A DNA stretch of 64,000 nucleotides from Catellatospora sp. TT07R-123. Lineage in GTDB: Bacteria; Actinomycetota; Actinomycetes; Mycobacteriales; Micromonosporaceae. Shown here piece after piece: positions 50,257-59,734 of this stretch; the first letter of the stretch is position 1; each line of letters opens with the position of its first letter. The position numbers and the translations under genes were made by a program. The stretch covers positions 1,550,001 through 1,614,000 of the forward strand of contig NZ_BNEM01000001.1 in assembly GCF_018327705.1 (NCBI RefSeq), written 5' to 3'. A model generated the notes under the pieces. That model worked only from the letters and a program-made list of their open reading frames with translations. It made no database searches and was not told the origin of the DNA.

Positions 50257-51164
50257 CCGACCTCGAACTGCGCGGCGTCTCGCGCTGGTACGGCAACGTC
50301 GTGGCCGTCAACGACGTCACCATGACGCTGGGCCCCGGCGTGACCGGCCTGCTCGGCCCCAACGGCGCGGGCAAGACCACGCTGCTGCACATGATGGCCG
50401 GGTTCCTGGCCCCCTCCCGCGGCGAGGTCCTGCTCGACGGCGCCGCGACCTGGCGCAACCCCGCCATCTACCGGCACCTGGGCCTGGTCAACGAGCGCGA
50501 GGCCGTGTACGGCTTCCTCTCCGGCGCCGAGTTCGTCCGCGCCAGCGCCCGCCTGCACGGGCTGCCCGACCCGCTCGCGGCCGCCCGGCGCGCCATCGAG
50601 CTGGTCGAGATGACCGACGCCCAGGACCGGCGGATGGACACGTACTCCAAGGGCATGCGCCAGCGGATGCGGGTGGCCGCCGCGCTGGTGCACGAGCCCG
50701 CGGTGCTGCTGCTGGACGAGCCGTTCAACGGCATGGACCCGCGCCAGCGCATGCACATGATGGACCTGCTCCACCGCCTCGGCGAGCAGGGCCGCACGGT
50801 GCTGTTCAGCTCGCACATCCTGGAGGAGGTCGAGCAGGTCTCCGGCACGGTGCAGGTCGTCGTCGCCGGGCGCCTGGCCGCCTCCGGCGACTTCCGCACC
50901 ATCCGGCGGCTGATGACGCACCGGCCGCACGTGTTCGCGATCCGGTCCAGCGACGACCGGCGCCTGGCCGTGGCGCTGATGGCCTCGGAGTCGGTCGCCG
51001 GGGTGACGCTAGGCAAGGAGGGGCTGACCGTCCACGCCGGCGACTACGGCACCTTCACCCGGGCGCTGCCCCGCATCGCCCTGGAGCAGGGCGTACGGGT
51101 ACGCGCGCTGGTCCCGTCCGACGAGTCGCTGGAAAGCGTCTTCTCCTACCTGGTCTCGGCATAG
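50253..51164 (+). CDS. Second ABC transporter ATP-binding protein
   Basis: 303 residues. Walker A GPNGAGKTT, signature YSKGMRQRMRVAAAL, Walker B VLLLDEPFNGMD, switch SSHIL. About 90-residue C-terminal extension. GTG 50253 is embedded in the previous stop. The pairing of two ATPases with two permeases suggests either one heteromeric exporter or two similar ones made together. Confidence 0.9.
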   Translation: MTDLELRGVSRWYGNVVAVNDVTMTLGPGVTGLLGPNGAGKTTLLHMMAGFLAPSRGEVLLDGAATWRNPAIYRHLGLVNEREAVYGFLSGAEFVRASARLHGLPDPLAAARRAIELVEMTDAQDRRMDTYSKGMRQRMRVAAALVHEPAVLLLDEPFNGMDPRQRMHMMDLLHRLGEQGRTVLFSSHILEEVEQVSGTVQVVVAGRLAASGDFRTIRRLMTHRPHVFAIRSSDDRRLAVALMASESVAGVTLGKEGLTVHAGDYGTFTRALPRIALEQGVRVRALVPSDESLESVFSYLVSA

Positions 51165-51173
51165 GAGCCCGCG

Positions 51174-51887
51174 ATGAACCTGACAATCGCCTGGATCACC
51201 CTGCGCGGCCTGCTCGGCCGCCGCCGGTCCCTGCTCCTGCTGCCGATGCCGCTGATCCTGATCGGCGTCACCCAGATCGCCAGGACCCTCGGCGCCAAGC
51301 CCGCCGATCTGGCCGACGGCGTGCTGATCGGGCTGGGCGTGGCGGTGCTGCTGCCGCTGATCTCGCTGATCGTCGGCACCGGCGTCCTCGGCTCGGAGAT
51401 CGACGACGGCACGGTCGTGCACATCCTCACCAAGCCGATCCCGCGCAGCCGGATCATCCTGGCCAAGCTGGCCGTGGCGGTCACGGTCAGCGCCGTGGTC
51501 AGCGCGGTGCCGATGTTCGTCGCCGCGGTCATCACCGACGGCACGGAGCTCGGCCTGGCGCTCGCCGCGGCGTGCGCGATCGGGGCGCTGGCCTACTCGG
51601 CGCTGTTCCTGGCGCTGAGCGTGGTCACCCGCCGGCCCGTCCTGCTCGGCCTGCTGTACGTGGTCGTCTGGGAAGGTCTGCTCAGCAACGTGGTCGCCGG
51701 GACCCGGTCGGCGTCGGTGCAGCACTATGTGATCGCGATCGCACACGAGATCTCGGGCAGCGCCCTGATCAGCACCACCATCTCGGTCACCGTCGCGGCG
51801 GTGATGAGCGCGGTCATCACGGTGGCCGGGACCTGGCTCGCGGTCCAGCGCCTGCGCTCGTTCTCGGTCGCGGGCGAGACCAGCTGA
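51174..51887 (+). CDS. Second ABC-2 type permease
   Basis: 237 residues, about six hydrophobic helices; LGSEIDDGTVVHILTKPIPRS is the ABC-2 loop. Shorter than the first permease. AGGAG lies just before ATG 51174. Last gene of the four-gene operon, followed by a strong stem-loop. Confidence 0.88.
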   Translation: MNLTIAWITLRGLLGRRRSLLLLPMPLILIGVTQIARTLGAKPADLADGVLIGLGVAVLLPLISLIVGTGVLGSEIDDGTVVHILTKPIPRSRIILAKLAVAVTVSAVVSAVPMFVAAVITDGTELGLALAAACAIGALAYSALFLALSVVTRRPVLLGLLYVVVWEGLLSNVVAGTRSASVQHYVIAIAHEISGSALISTTISVTVAAVMSAVITVAGTWLAVQRLRSFSVAGETS

Positions 51888-51892
51888 ACCTG

Positions 51893-51957
51893 GCTGCGGT
51901 TTCGGGGAAAACGCGGCGATCAGCCGCCTGTTTCGCACGTTTCCCCGAAACCGCAGC
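51893..51957. terminator. Long stem-loop after the ABC-2 operon
   Basis: 18-bp perfect arms (51893-51910 with 51940-51957); the loop holds an inner GCGGC/GCCGC hairpin. A/T-richer arm (GGTTTCGGGGAAA) than surroundings. Confidence 0.75.
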
Positions 51958-52068
51958 TCAGCATGCGCCTGCAAGTGGTCCTGAGGCTTGTAGTAATGTG
52001 ATCTTCTGAGGGCGGTTTGTCTGGGTTCCGGGAGCCCGCCGCGTTATCGCATTAGCAGGAAGCGGGCC

Positions 52069-53805
52069 ATGACCGAGCAGACGACGCAGCAGGCGGACGA
52101 CGAAGCCGTCACCTTCGAAGACCTGGGCCTGCGCCCCGAGCTGCTCAAGGCCCTGGGCGCCCTGGGCTACGAGGAGCCGACCCCGATCCAGCGCGAGGCC
52201 ATCGGCCCGCTGCTCACCGGCGCCGACCTGCTCGGCCAGGCCGCCACCGGCACCGGCAAGACCGCCGCGTTCGCGCTGCCCGTGCTCCAGCGGTGGGCGG
52301 AGCTCGGCCCCGACCGCGACAGCCTCGACCCGGTCGCGCTGGTGCTGGTGCCCACCCGCGAGCTGGCCGTCCAGGTCTCCGAGGCGTTCCACCGCTACGG
52401 TCGCGAACTGGGCGTGCGGGTCCTGCCCATCTACGGCGGGCAGCCGATCGGACGCCAGCTCGCGACCCTGCGACGCGGCGTCGACGTCGTGGTCGCCACC
52501 CCCGGCCGCGCCATCGACCACATCGGCCGCGGCACCCTGCAACTGGGCGAGCTGCGCACCGTCGTGCTCGACGAGGCCGACGAGATGCTCGACATGGGCT
52601 TCGCCGAGGACATCGAGGCGATCCTGCAGGAGACCCCCGAGCAGCGGCAGACCGTGCTGTTCTCGGCCACCATGCCGTCGCGGGTCGACGGGCTGGTGCA
52701 GCGTTACCTGCGCAACGCGGTGCGGATCCAGATGGGCCGCGCGGCCACGGCGCCCGGCGAGACGCCGAAGGTCCGCCAGAGTGCGTACGTCGTGGCCCGC
52801 TCGCACAAGCCGGCCGCGCTCGGCCGCATCCTCGACGTCGAGGCGCCCACCGCCGCGATCGTGTTCTGCCGCACCCGCGAAGAGGTCGACCAGCTCACCG
52901 AGACCATGAACGGCCGCGGCTACCGGGCCGAGGCCCTGCACGGCGGCATGAGCCAGGAGCAGCGCGACCGGGTCATGAGCCGCCTGCGCGCCGGGACCGC
53001 CGACCTGCTCGTCGCCACCGACGTCGCCGCCCGCGGCCTGGACATCGAGCAGCTCACCCACGTCATCAACTACGACGTGCCGTCGGCGCCCGAGGCGTAC
53101 GTGCACCGCATCGGCCGGGTCGGCCGCGCCGGGCGTGAAGGCGTCGCGGTCACCCTCGCCGAGCCGCGCGAGCACCGCATGCTCAAGACCATCGAGCGCG
53201 TCACCAAGCAGCGCATCACCATGGAGAAGATCCCCACCGTCGCCGACCTGCACGCCCGGCGGCTGGAACTGACCAAGTCCGCGCTGCACGAGAGCCTGCT
53301 CGAGGAGGACTACGAGCAGTTCCGGGTCGTGGTGGAGACGCTGGCCAACGAGTTCGACATCGTCGAGGTGGCACTGGCCGCGGTCAAGCTCGCGCACGAG
53401 GCCATGGGCAACGCGCCCGACGACGAGGTCATCCCGGACCTGTCCGAGTCCGCCGAGCGCGGCGAGCGCAAGCGCGACACCGGGCGCGGCGGCCGACCGG
53501 CCGCGGCGGGCACGGTGAAGCTGTTCGTCGGCCTGGGCCGGCGCAACGGCGTACGGCCGCAGGACCTGGTGGGCGCGATCGCGGGCGAGTCGAACCTGTC
53601 CGGCCGCGACATCGGCGCCATCGAGATCGCCGACCGGTTCTCGCTGGTCGAGGTGCCCGCCGACGCCGCCGACGACGTCATCGACGCGCTGCGCAGCGCC
53701 ACGATCAAGAACAAGCGCGTGATGGTGCGCCGCGATCGCGATCGTGACCGTGGTGACCGCAGTGGTGACCAAGGGGACCGCCCGCAGCGCCGCCAGCGCT
53801 GGTAG
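52069..53805 (+). CDS. deaD: DEAD-box ATP-dependent RNA helicase
   Basis: 578 residues. Q motif TFEDLGL...PTPIQ, Walker A ATGTGKT, Ia PTRELAVQ, DEAD box VLDEADEM, SAT, and HRIGRVGRAG are all in place. The C-terminus has a DbpA/CsdA-type RNA-binding domain (VKLFVGLGRRNGVRPQDLVGAI) and a basic Arg/Asp tail. Role in the family: unwinding of rRNA and mRNA in ribosome assembly and cold adaptation. AGCAGGAAGCGGGCC precedes ATG 52069. The 110-base leader is unusually A/T-rich for this window, perhaps a regulated 5' UTR. Confidence 0.95.
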   Translation: MTEQTTQQADDEAVTFEDLGLRPELLKALGALGYEEPTPIQREAIGPLLTGADLLGQAATGTGKTAAFALPVLQRWAELGPDRDSLDPVALVLVPTRELAVQVSEAFHRYGRELGVRVLPIYGGQPIGRQLATLRRGVDVVVATPGRAIDHIGRGTLQLGELRTVVLDEADEMLDMGFAEDIEAILQETPEQRQTVLFSATMPSRVDGLVQRYLRNAVRIQMGRAATAPGETPKVRQSAYVVARSHKPAALGRILDVEAPTAAIVFCRTREEVDQLTETMNGRGYRAEALHGGMSQEQRDRVMSRLRAGTADLLVATDVAARGLDIEQLTHVINYDVPSAPEAYVHRIGRVGRAGREGVAVTLAEPREHRMLKTIERVTKQRITMEKIPTVADLHARRLELTKSALHESLLEEDYEQFRVVVETLANEFDIVEVALAAVKLAHEAMGNAPDDEVIPDLSESAERGERKRDTGRGGRPAAAGTVKLFVGLGRRNGVRPQDLVGAIAGESNLSGRDIGAIEIADRFSLVEVPADAADDVIDALRSATIKNKRVMVRRDRDRDRGDRSGDQGDRPQRRQRW

Positions 53806-54321
53806 TCACGCCCCGAACAGGTCGTCCTGCGTGGCCTGCCCCAGGTCGGCGCCGCTGTGCACGGGCGCCGACCGCTGCTGCACGGGTGCGGAGAACAGCT
53901 TCCCGCCCGGCCCGGTGGCGGCACTGACCGGGAACGGCACCAGCAGCACCGGCTCCGGCGGCTCGGCGAAGCGCCCGGCGCCCCAGCGCACCCACAGCGC
54001 GACCCGGCCCGCGGCCGCTTCGGCCTGTAGTTTCTCCAGCGTGCGCCGCCGGTCGGACTGGTCGATCTCGACCACCACCGGCGGTCCGCCGGGCCGCCCG
54101 ATCCCGACGTCGACCCACGAGTGCCGGTCGGCATACGGCGGCGGCAGCGGCAGTACGCTGCGGGCCTTGCGATACACCCGCCAGCCGTTCGCGGTCCCCC
54201 ACGCCAGCACCGCCTCGACCAGCAGCTCGGTCACCCGGTCGGCGTCCTCGCCGCTGAAGGCCAGCGCGCCCAGCCACGACGTCAGCGACCCCGCCAGCTG
54301 CCGCCCGTCGCCGCCCACCAC
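53806..54321 (-). CDS. Hypothetical protein, nuclease-like pattern uncertain
   Basis: 171 residues. The central part has SWVDVGIGRPGGPPVVVEIDQSDRR, followed by a helix LEKLQAEAAAGRVALWVRWG. A D...ExD spacing on adjacent strands loosely recalls PD-(D/E)xK nuclease folds, but the lysine is missing, so I give no function. GTG 54321 follows GGAGAGGGGCGC. Its stop directly abuts the helicase stop without a terminator. Confidence 0.65.
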   Translation of the reverse strand: MVGGDGRQLAGSLTSWLGALAFSGEDADRVTELLVEAVLAWGTANGWRVYRKARSVLPLPPPYADRHSWVDVGIGRPGGPPVVVEIDQSDRRRTLEKLQAEAAAGRVALWVRWGAGRFAEPPEPVLLVPFPVSAATGPGGKLFSAPVQQRSAPVHSGADLGQATQDDLFGA

Positions 54322-54409
54322 GCGCCCCTCTCCGCCGTAGACCAGCAGGCTACCCGCGCGCGCCGACGGCCGGACGGGGCCTGTGGACAGCGCTGGCTAC
54401 CGTGGCCCG

Positions 54410-54991
54410 ATGCCCGGCACCGACATGACCGTCACCTTCAGCCACGATCAGGCCCTGGTGCTGTCCGACTGGCTCTTCCACGTGATGGACGACCCGGCGT
54501 TCACCGCACTGGCCGAGCAGGATCCCGCCGTGTGGTCACCGCTGTGGAGCCTCGACGGGGTGCTGGAGACCACGCTGCCCGAGGTCTTCGCCACCGACTA
54601 CGGCGAGCGGCTCGACGCGGCCAGGGCCCGCCTGCTCGCCCGCCTGGACCGCAAGCAGCCCGTCCGGCCCGCGCGCGGCGGCGCCGGGGGCACCGAACGC
54701 CTGGTCGCGGACTGGATCCACGAGGGCGGCGAGGCCAGGCTGCTGGAGCACCTGAGCGGCTTCATCGGGTACGGCTTCGACCACCTCGACGAGCAGGCCC
54801 TGGTCGGCGCCCTCGACGACACCGACGAAGCGGCCGACGACCGGTGGTTCGAATACCCGCTCGTGGGAACACCGCAGCTCACGGTAAGGATGGCGCGGCT
54901 GGTCGGGGGCACGGGCGTCTCCGTGTCCGTGCGCGGGCGCATCGACGACGTCCTGGCCGCCCGGATCGAGACCCTGCTCGCCCTGCTCTGA
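54410..54991 (+). CDS. Hypothetical protein, acidic
   Basis: 193 residues, acidic and helical, with FSHDQALVLSDWLFHVMDDPAF near the start. No signal peptide or membrane helix, no family recognised. ATG 54410 or 54425 is plausible and neither has a good RBS; the longer frame begins at 54383. Homologues of this 'ALVLSDWL' type are, from memory, common single genes in Micromonosporaceae. Ends at a strong hairpin. Confidence 0.6.
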   Translation: MPGTDMTVTFSHDQALVLSDWLFHVMDDPAFTALAEQDPAVWSPLWSLDGVLETTLPEVFATDYGERLDAARARLLARLDRKQPVRPARGGAGGTERLVADWIHEGGEARLLEHLSGFIGYGFDHLDEQALVGALDDTDEAADDRWFEYPLVGTPQLTVRMARLVGGTGVSVSVRGRIDDVLAARIETLLALL

Positions 54992-55023
54992 CCTTCGGCA
55001 GGGCGAGTCCACGACCTCATGGA

Positions 55024-55065
55024 CCGGCGCGGGCCGAGCGGACAGTGCCGCTCGGCCCGCGCCGG
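55024..55065. terminator. Bidirectional hairpin
   Basis: Perfect 18-bp stem (55024-55041 with 55048-55065), six-base loop, between two convergent stops. Confidence 0.75.
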
Positions 55066-55070
55066 GTTCC

Positions 55071-55343
55071 TCAGAGCAGACCGTTGAGACCGGGGAGACC
55101 ACCGAGACCGCTCGGGCTGGCGGCGCCGCCGGCCGGCCCGGTCAGCGAGCCGACCATGGGCAGGTTGCCGAGCAGCGGGCCGACGAGCGGCAGGTTGCCG
55201 AGCAGGTCACCGACGATGGGGAGGCCTGCTTCGGGGGTGTGCTGCGTCTGCACCGGGGCCGGAGCGGCGCTGGCGGGGCTGGGCAGCGACAGCGCCGCCC
55301 CGGCCAGGAGCAGACCTGCACCGATTCGCTTCACATGCGTCAT
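55071..55343 (-). CDS. Small secreted hydrophobic-repeat protein
   Basis: 90 residues. Signal peptide (about 1-27, SPASAAP), then the repeat GLPIVGDLLGN / LPLVGPLLGN / LPMVGSLTG and a Gly/Pro/Leu tail. Short secreted actinobacterial proteins with such LPxVGxLLG repeats resemble surface-active or envelope proteins; no function is established that I can name. ATG 55343 begins the signal peptide; an upstream in-frame start (55391) adds non-coding-looking sequence. Confidence 0.6.
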   Translation of the reverse strand: MTHVKRIGAGLLLAGAALSLPSPASAAPAPVQTQHTPEAGLPIVGDLLGNLPLVGPLLGNLPMVGSLTGPAGGAASPSGLGGLPGLNGLL

Positions 55344-55439
55344 GCCCGGATCAACGACGGCCGGACAGGCCAGGTCATGGGCCCAGCGCACACAAGAGCC
55401 GCAAACCGCTCAAATAGGTCGGCACCGCGACCGGAGGGG

Positions 55440-55554
55440 GTGGCCGCCGTCGCGGCCGAGCGGGGCGTGCTCGGCCGCGACGGCGGCCACGGTTGTCGTC
55501 CCGTTGCACGGCCACACCACATGCGATGTGCGTACACCGCATGTGGTGTGGCCG
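55440..55554 (-). terminator. Two tandem hairpins after the large surface-protein gene
   Basis: A 22-bp perfect stem (55440-55461 with 55469-55490) and a 17-bp stem (55509-55525 with 55538-55554) lie in the gap downstream of the stop at 55583. The second has A/T-rich CACACCACATG arms, like other gene-end palindromes here. Confidence 0.65.
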
Positions 55555-55582
55555 CCGGATCGATGACGGGACGACGGCCCGG

Positions 55583-58500
55583 TCAGGACCCGTAGACCTC
55601 CAGTTCGGAGACCTGACCGGCGGGCCAGCCGGTGTTGGCGGTGATGGTGATCCGCAGGTGGCGCACCGTCCCGGCCGGGAAGGTGATCGTCACCGTGTTC
55701 CCGGTCGCCGGGTCGAACGTGTACGACGCGGCCGCCTTCAGGGTGGTGAAGTTGGTGCCGTCGGTGCTGCCGGACACGGCCACGGTCTGGCTGCGGGCCG
55801 CCCAGGCCGTCGGCGGCGGCAGCTTCAGCACGACCCGGCCGACCGGCTGGGCCGACCCGAGGTCCACCTGGATCCACTGCGGGAACGCGTTGTTGGCGCT
55901 CTCCCAGTAGGTGCTCGCGTTGCCGTCGACGGTGTTGCCGGACACGTACGTCTGGACGTTGGACGACTGGCTGGTCGGCCGGTTGAGCGCCAGGTTGGTG
56001 ACCGCGCTGGTGCCGGTGCCGGTCAGCGACACCGTCAGCGGCGAGTTGGTCGCGCTGCTGGTGACGGTGAGCGAGCCGGTGCGGGTGCCCGCCGCCGACG
56101 GCCGGAACACCACCGAGACCGTGCAGGAACCGCCCGCGGCGATGCTGCTGCCGCAGGTGCTGGTCTGCGTGTAGTCGCCGCCGGGCACGATCGACGACAC
56201 GTTCGCCGCGAGGGTGCCGGTGTTGGAGACGGTCACCGTCTGCGCCGCGCTGGCCCCGCCGACCGCGGTCGCGCCGAAGGTCAGCCCGGTCGGGCTCGCC
56301 GACAGCGTCGCCGAGCCGGTCGACGTGCCGGTGCCGGACAGGGCCACCGTCAGCGTGCCGTTGGTCGCGCTGCTGGCGACGGTGAGCGAGCCGGTGCGGT
56401 TGCCCGCCGCCGACGGGTGGAACGTCACCGTGACGATGCAGTTGGCGCCGGGGGCCAGAGTCGCCCCGCAGGTGGTGGTACGGGTGAAGTCGCCGGTGGT
56501 GGTGATGGCGGAGATCGTCGCCGTACCGGTGCCGGTGTTGTTGATTTCGACGGTCTGCCAGTCGCTGTTGTCGTTGACGGGCGTGGACTCGAACGCCAGC
56601 GACGCCGGGTTCACCGTGAGGGTGGCCGGGCCGCTGGTGCCTGCCGCGTACACCTCGAACTGCGACACCTGCCCGGCGGGCCAGCCGGTGTTGCCGGTGA
56701 ACGTCAGGCGCAGGTGGCGGGTCGTGGTCTGGGTGAAGGTGAGGCTGGCCGTGTTGCCGGTGGCCGGGTCGAACGTCATGCCCTGGGCACCCGTGATCGC
56801 GGTGAAGGTGCTGCCGTCGCCGCTGCCCGAGACCGCCACGGTCTGGGTGCGGGTCGCCCACGCCGCCGCGGGCGGCACGCGCAGGGTCACCTTGCCCACG
56901 GCCATGGACGAGCCGAGGTCGACCTGGAGCCACTGCGGGAACGCGTTGTTGGCGCTCTCCCAGTAGCTGTTGACGTCGGCGTCGGTCGCGTTGCTGCTCG
57001 GGTAGCCGCCCTGCGCCGTCGACGAGGAGGTGGGCCGCCCGGCGGCGACGTTGGTGGTGCCGGTGCCGCCGGTCACGCCCGTACCGGTGAGCTGCACTCC
57101 GATCGCGCCCTGGCCGTCGTCGCCGGTGATCGAGTAGAGGGCGGACTGGGCGCCCGCGGTCTGCGGGGTGAACGTGACGGTCTGGTGGATCACGTCACCG
57201 GGGGCGAGCTGCTGCCCCTCCGACACCGGGGTGGTGGTGTTGAACGCCCCGACCGGGGGTGCGGCCTTGGTGATGGTCAGCGTGATGTTGCCGGTGTTGG
57301 CGATGTCGAACGTGCCGGTGGCGGTCTGCCCGATCGGCACCTGCCCGAACTTCAGCGGGTTCGGGGTGATGGTGAGCTGGGCGGCACCGGTGACGGCGGT
57401 GCCGGTCAGCGGGACCGTGACCGAACCGGCGTTGCTGGCCACGGCCAGGGAGCCGGTGTGGTTGCCGGCCACGGTCGGGGTGTACTTCACCGTGACCGTC
57501 ACCGACGCCCCGGCCGCCAGGGTGGTGCCGTTGGCGGGGAACCCGGTCGCGGTGAACGGTGCGGACGGTGCGGTGGACCCGGTGATGGTGACCGTGCTGG
57601 TGCCGGTGTTGGTGACGCTCACGCTGAGCGTCTTGTTCGCACCCGTCGGTACGGTGCCGAACGCCAGCGTGCCCGGGGTCGCGCCGAGCCCGGCCTGCGT
57701 GCCGTTGCCGTGCAGGTCGAGCGCGACGGTGCCGCTGTCGGTGGTGAACGACAGGCTGCCCGCTGCGCCGCCGGGTCCGGTCGGGGTGAACCGGACCGGC
57801 ACCGACAGGGTCTGCCCGGTGTTCAGCGTGACGGGCAGCGCGGGCGGGGTGGCGCCGAACGGCGCCGCGGTGCCGATCGCCGAGACGGTGACGGTGCGGG
57901 TGGCGGTCACGGTGACCGTGGCGTTGCCGGTGCTGCCCACGGCCACGTTGCCGAAGTCGGTGGGCGAGCTGGTCAGCGCGGCGGTGGTGGGGCGGCCGAA
58001 GCCGTAGATCCGCCCGTCGCGGGTGCCGACGTAGACGCGGCCGTTGTCGGTGGTGGGGGTGATGAACTTGGTCGCGGTGCCGATCGGCGACGAGTAGCGC
58101 AGGTTGAGCCGCCCGTTGACGGGCAGCGCGTCGTACGCGCGCAGCTGGCCGTTGGCGCCGTTGGACCCGTCGCTGTACACGACCCAGACGAGCGCGGTGC
58201 CCGAGGTGGTGCCGGTCGAGGTGACCAGGGGCGAGCCCGAGGTGTAGCCGAAGGTGGCCGGGCTGGTTCCGGCGGAGCTGAGCACGGGCAGGCCGGAGCC
58301 GTTCACGCCGTACTTGAAGGCCCGCAGGAAGCCCTGGTTCTCCACGGTGTACACGTAGCCGCCGTCGCCGCCCCAGAACGCCGGGTGCCCCCAGACGCCG
58401 TTGTACGGCCCCGCCGGTGCGCCGACCGAGGCGTCGGTGCCGCCCGCACCCTGGGCGTTGCCGCCGAGGTTGTCGCGGTCCAGCAGGTACACCCGGCCGT

Positions 58501-59566
58501 CCTTGCCGACCTGCACCAGCAGCTTCGGGTGGGCGGTGGTGCCGAACCCGGCGGGCAGCGCCATCGGGCCGCCGGAGCCGAAGTCGGTGTCGTCCTGGTC
58601 CAGCCGGCTGTTGTTGTACGGGCTGAAGAAGTCCCGCGCGGTCAGCGACCCGTCGCCGTTGACCTGCAAGCGGATCACCGACTCGGCCAGCGTGCCGGGC
58701 GGGCTGGTGCCGGGGCCCGGCGCGGGCGACACGCCGTTGCCGGTGGCCACGATGATCCGCCCGGACCCGTCGGAGACCAGGCCCCCGCCGGACTGCCAGA
58801 TCCCGGCCATGCCGTTGGAGCGCCCGGCCTCGGTGGACCACAGCGTCGACATCTGCGGCGCCGACGTCTTCACGCCCGCGACGTACCCGACGTACGGGCC
58901 GTAGTCGCAGTGGCTGGCGAAGCCCGCGTAGACGACCCCGTCCAGCAGCAGCAGGCCGGGGCGCTGCGCGGCGGTCTTGGGGTTGAACACGTTGGACGGG
59001 TCGTTGGACGGGCTGCCCTGGATCGTCACGGGCCAGCCGGTGCGCTCGACGCCGGTGGCCGGGTTGACCGCGTGCATGTAGAAGTGCGGGTGGTCGGCGT
59101 CCGGACCGTCGTTGACCTTCGAGGTGAAGTAGACCGACGCGGTGGCCGGGTCGTAGACCGGGGTGCTGGTGACGCCGATGTTGGGCACCAGGTCGCCGCA
59201 GCCGATGGCGGAGGCGGGCCAGGCCGGGCCGACGTTGCGCGACCAGGTGATGGCGCCGGTGACGGCGTTGAGGCCGTACACCCAGTTGTTCTCGGTGGCG
59301 GCGATGACGGTGCCGTTGACCACGATCGGCGAGGCGTAGACCTGGCCGTTGAGGGTGGTGTTGAACAGCTGGCCGAAGTCGGCGGCCGACACGGCCGAGG
59401 GCGACAGGCCGGGTTCGTTGGCGTCCCAGCCGGTGCGCAGGTTGTCGACCGAGATGGTGGTCTGGTCGGCGGCGGCGGGGCTGGGCAGGGCTAGCGCGGC
59501 GGTGGACACGACCACGGCGGGCAGCAGCGCGGCGAGTATCCGATGCAGACGTCTGGCGGCAGGCAT
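55583..59566 (-). CDS. Giant secreted protein: beta-propeller plus alternating Ig-like and F5/8C domains
   Basis: 1327 residues. Signal peptide (1-33). Residues about 40-510 look like a PQQ/quinoprotein-type beta-propeller (NWVYGLNAVTGAITWSRNVG, GKDGRVYLLDRDNLGG). Then come 'choice-of-anchor D' Ig-like repeats (SSPTDFGNVAVGSTGNATVTV, PNPLKFGQVPIGQTATGTF) and an F5/8C (discoidin-like) domain with ATDADVNSYWESANNAFPQWLQVDLG. Two more anchor-D repeats (TLAPGANCIVTVTF, SIAAGGSCTVSVVF) and a second F5/8C domain end the chain. No sorting signal or membrane anchor, so it is released or held by carbohydrate binding. RBS AGGAGTAGGTC. Role unknown; polysaccharide or wall interaction is likely. Confidence 0.88.
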   Translation of the reverse strand: MPAARRLHRILAALLPAVVVSTAALALPSPAAADQTTISVDNLRTGWDANEPGLSPSAVSAADFGQLFNTTLNGQVYASPIVVNGTVIAATENNWVYGLNAVTGAITWSRNVGPAWPASAIGCGDLVPNIGVTSTPVYDPATASVYFTSKVNDGPDADHPHFYMHAVNPATGVERTGWPVTIQGSPSNDPSNVFNPKTAAQRPGLLLLDGVVYAGFASHCDYGPYVGYVAGVKTSAPQMSTLWSTEAGRSNGMAGIWQSGGGLVSDGSGRIIVATGNGVSPAPGPGTSPPGTLAESVIRLQVNGDGSLTARDFFSPYNNSRLDQDDTDFGSGGPMALPAGFGTTAHPKLLVQVGKDGRVYLLDRDNLGGNAQGAGGTDASVGAPAGPYNGVWGHPAFWGGDGGYVYTVENQGFLRAFKYGVNGSGLPVLSSAGTSPATFGYTSGSPLVTSTGTTSGTALVWVVYSDGSNGANGQLRAYDALPVNGRLNLRYSSPIGTATKFITPTTDNGRVYVGTRDGRIYGFGRPTTAALTSSPTDFGNVAVGSTGNATVTVTATRTVTVSAIGTAAPFGATPPALPVTLNTGQTLSVPVRFTPTGPGGAAGSLSFTTDSGTVALDLHGNGTQAGLGATPGTLAFGTVPTGANKTLSVSVTNTGTSTVTITGSTAPSAPFTATGFPANGTTLAAGASVTVTVKYTPTVAGNHTGSLAVASNAGSVTVPLTGTAVTGAAQLTITPNPLKFGQVPIGQTATGTFDIANTGNITLTITKAAPPVGAFNTTTPVSEGQQLAPGDVIHQTVTFTPQTAGAQSALYSITGDDGQGAIGVQLTGTGVTGGTGTTNVAAGRPTSSSTAQGGYPSSNATDADVNSYWESANNAFPQWLQVDLGSSMAVGKVTLRVPPAAAWATRTQTVAVSGSGDGSTFTAITGAQGMTFDPATGNTASLTFTQTTTRHLRLTFTGNTGWPAGQVSQFEVYAAGTSGPATLTVNPASLAFESTPVNDNSDWQTVEINNTGTGTATISAITTTGDFTRTTTCGATLAPGANCIVTVTFHPSAAGNRTGSLTVASSATNGTLTVALSGTGTSTGSATLSASPTGLTFGATAVGGASAAQTVTVSNTGTLAANVSSIVPGGDYTQTSTCGSSIAAGGSCTVSVVFRPSAAGTRTGSLTVTSSATNSPLTVSLTGTGTSAVTNLALNRPTSQSSNVQTYVSGNTVDGNASTYWESANNAFPQWIQVDLGSAQPVGRVVLKLPPPTAWAARSQTVAVSGSTDGTNFTTLKAAASYTFDPATGNTVTITFPAGTVRHLRITITANTGWPAGQVSELEVYGS

Positions 59567-59734
59567 GACCTACTCCTGGGGGATCACCGGGGACGGCGGT
59601 GGGCACCGGGCGCGGAGCGGTCGCGTTCGGCCTGATCGGACGGAACCGTAACGTGGTAGACACCACAACGCAAGATAGCGACGCGGTATGGAAATATTTT
59701 TGTGTCCGAGGCCTAAAGAACTTGCGTTCGTTGA

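Noticed and set aside
55493-59494. Plus-strand 1333-codon frame opposite the large surface protein
   Set aside because: Low-complexity Gly/Val/Arg translation; the opposite strand has signal peptide and recognisable domains.
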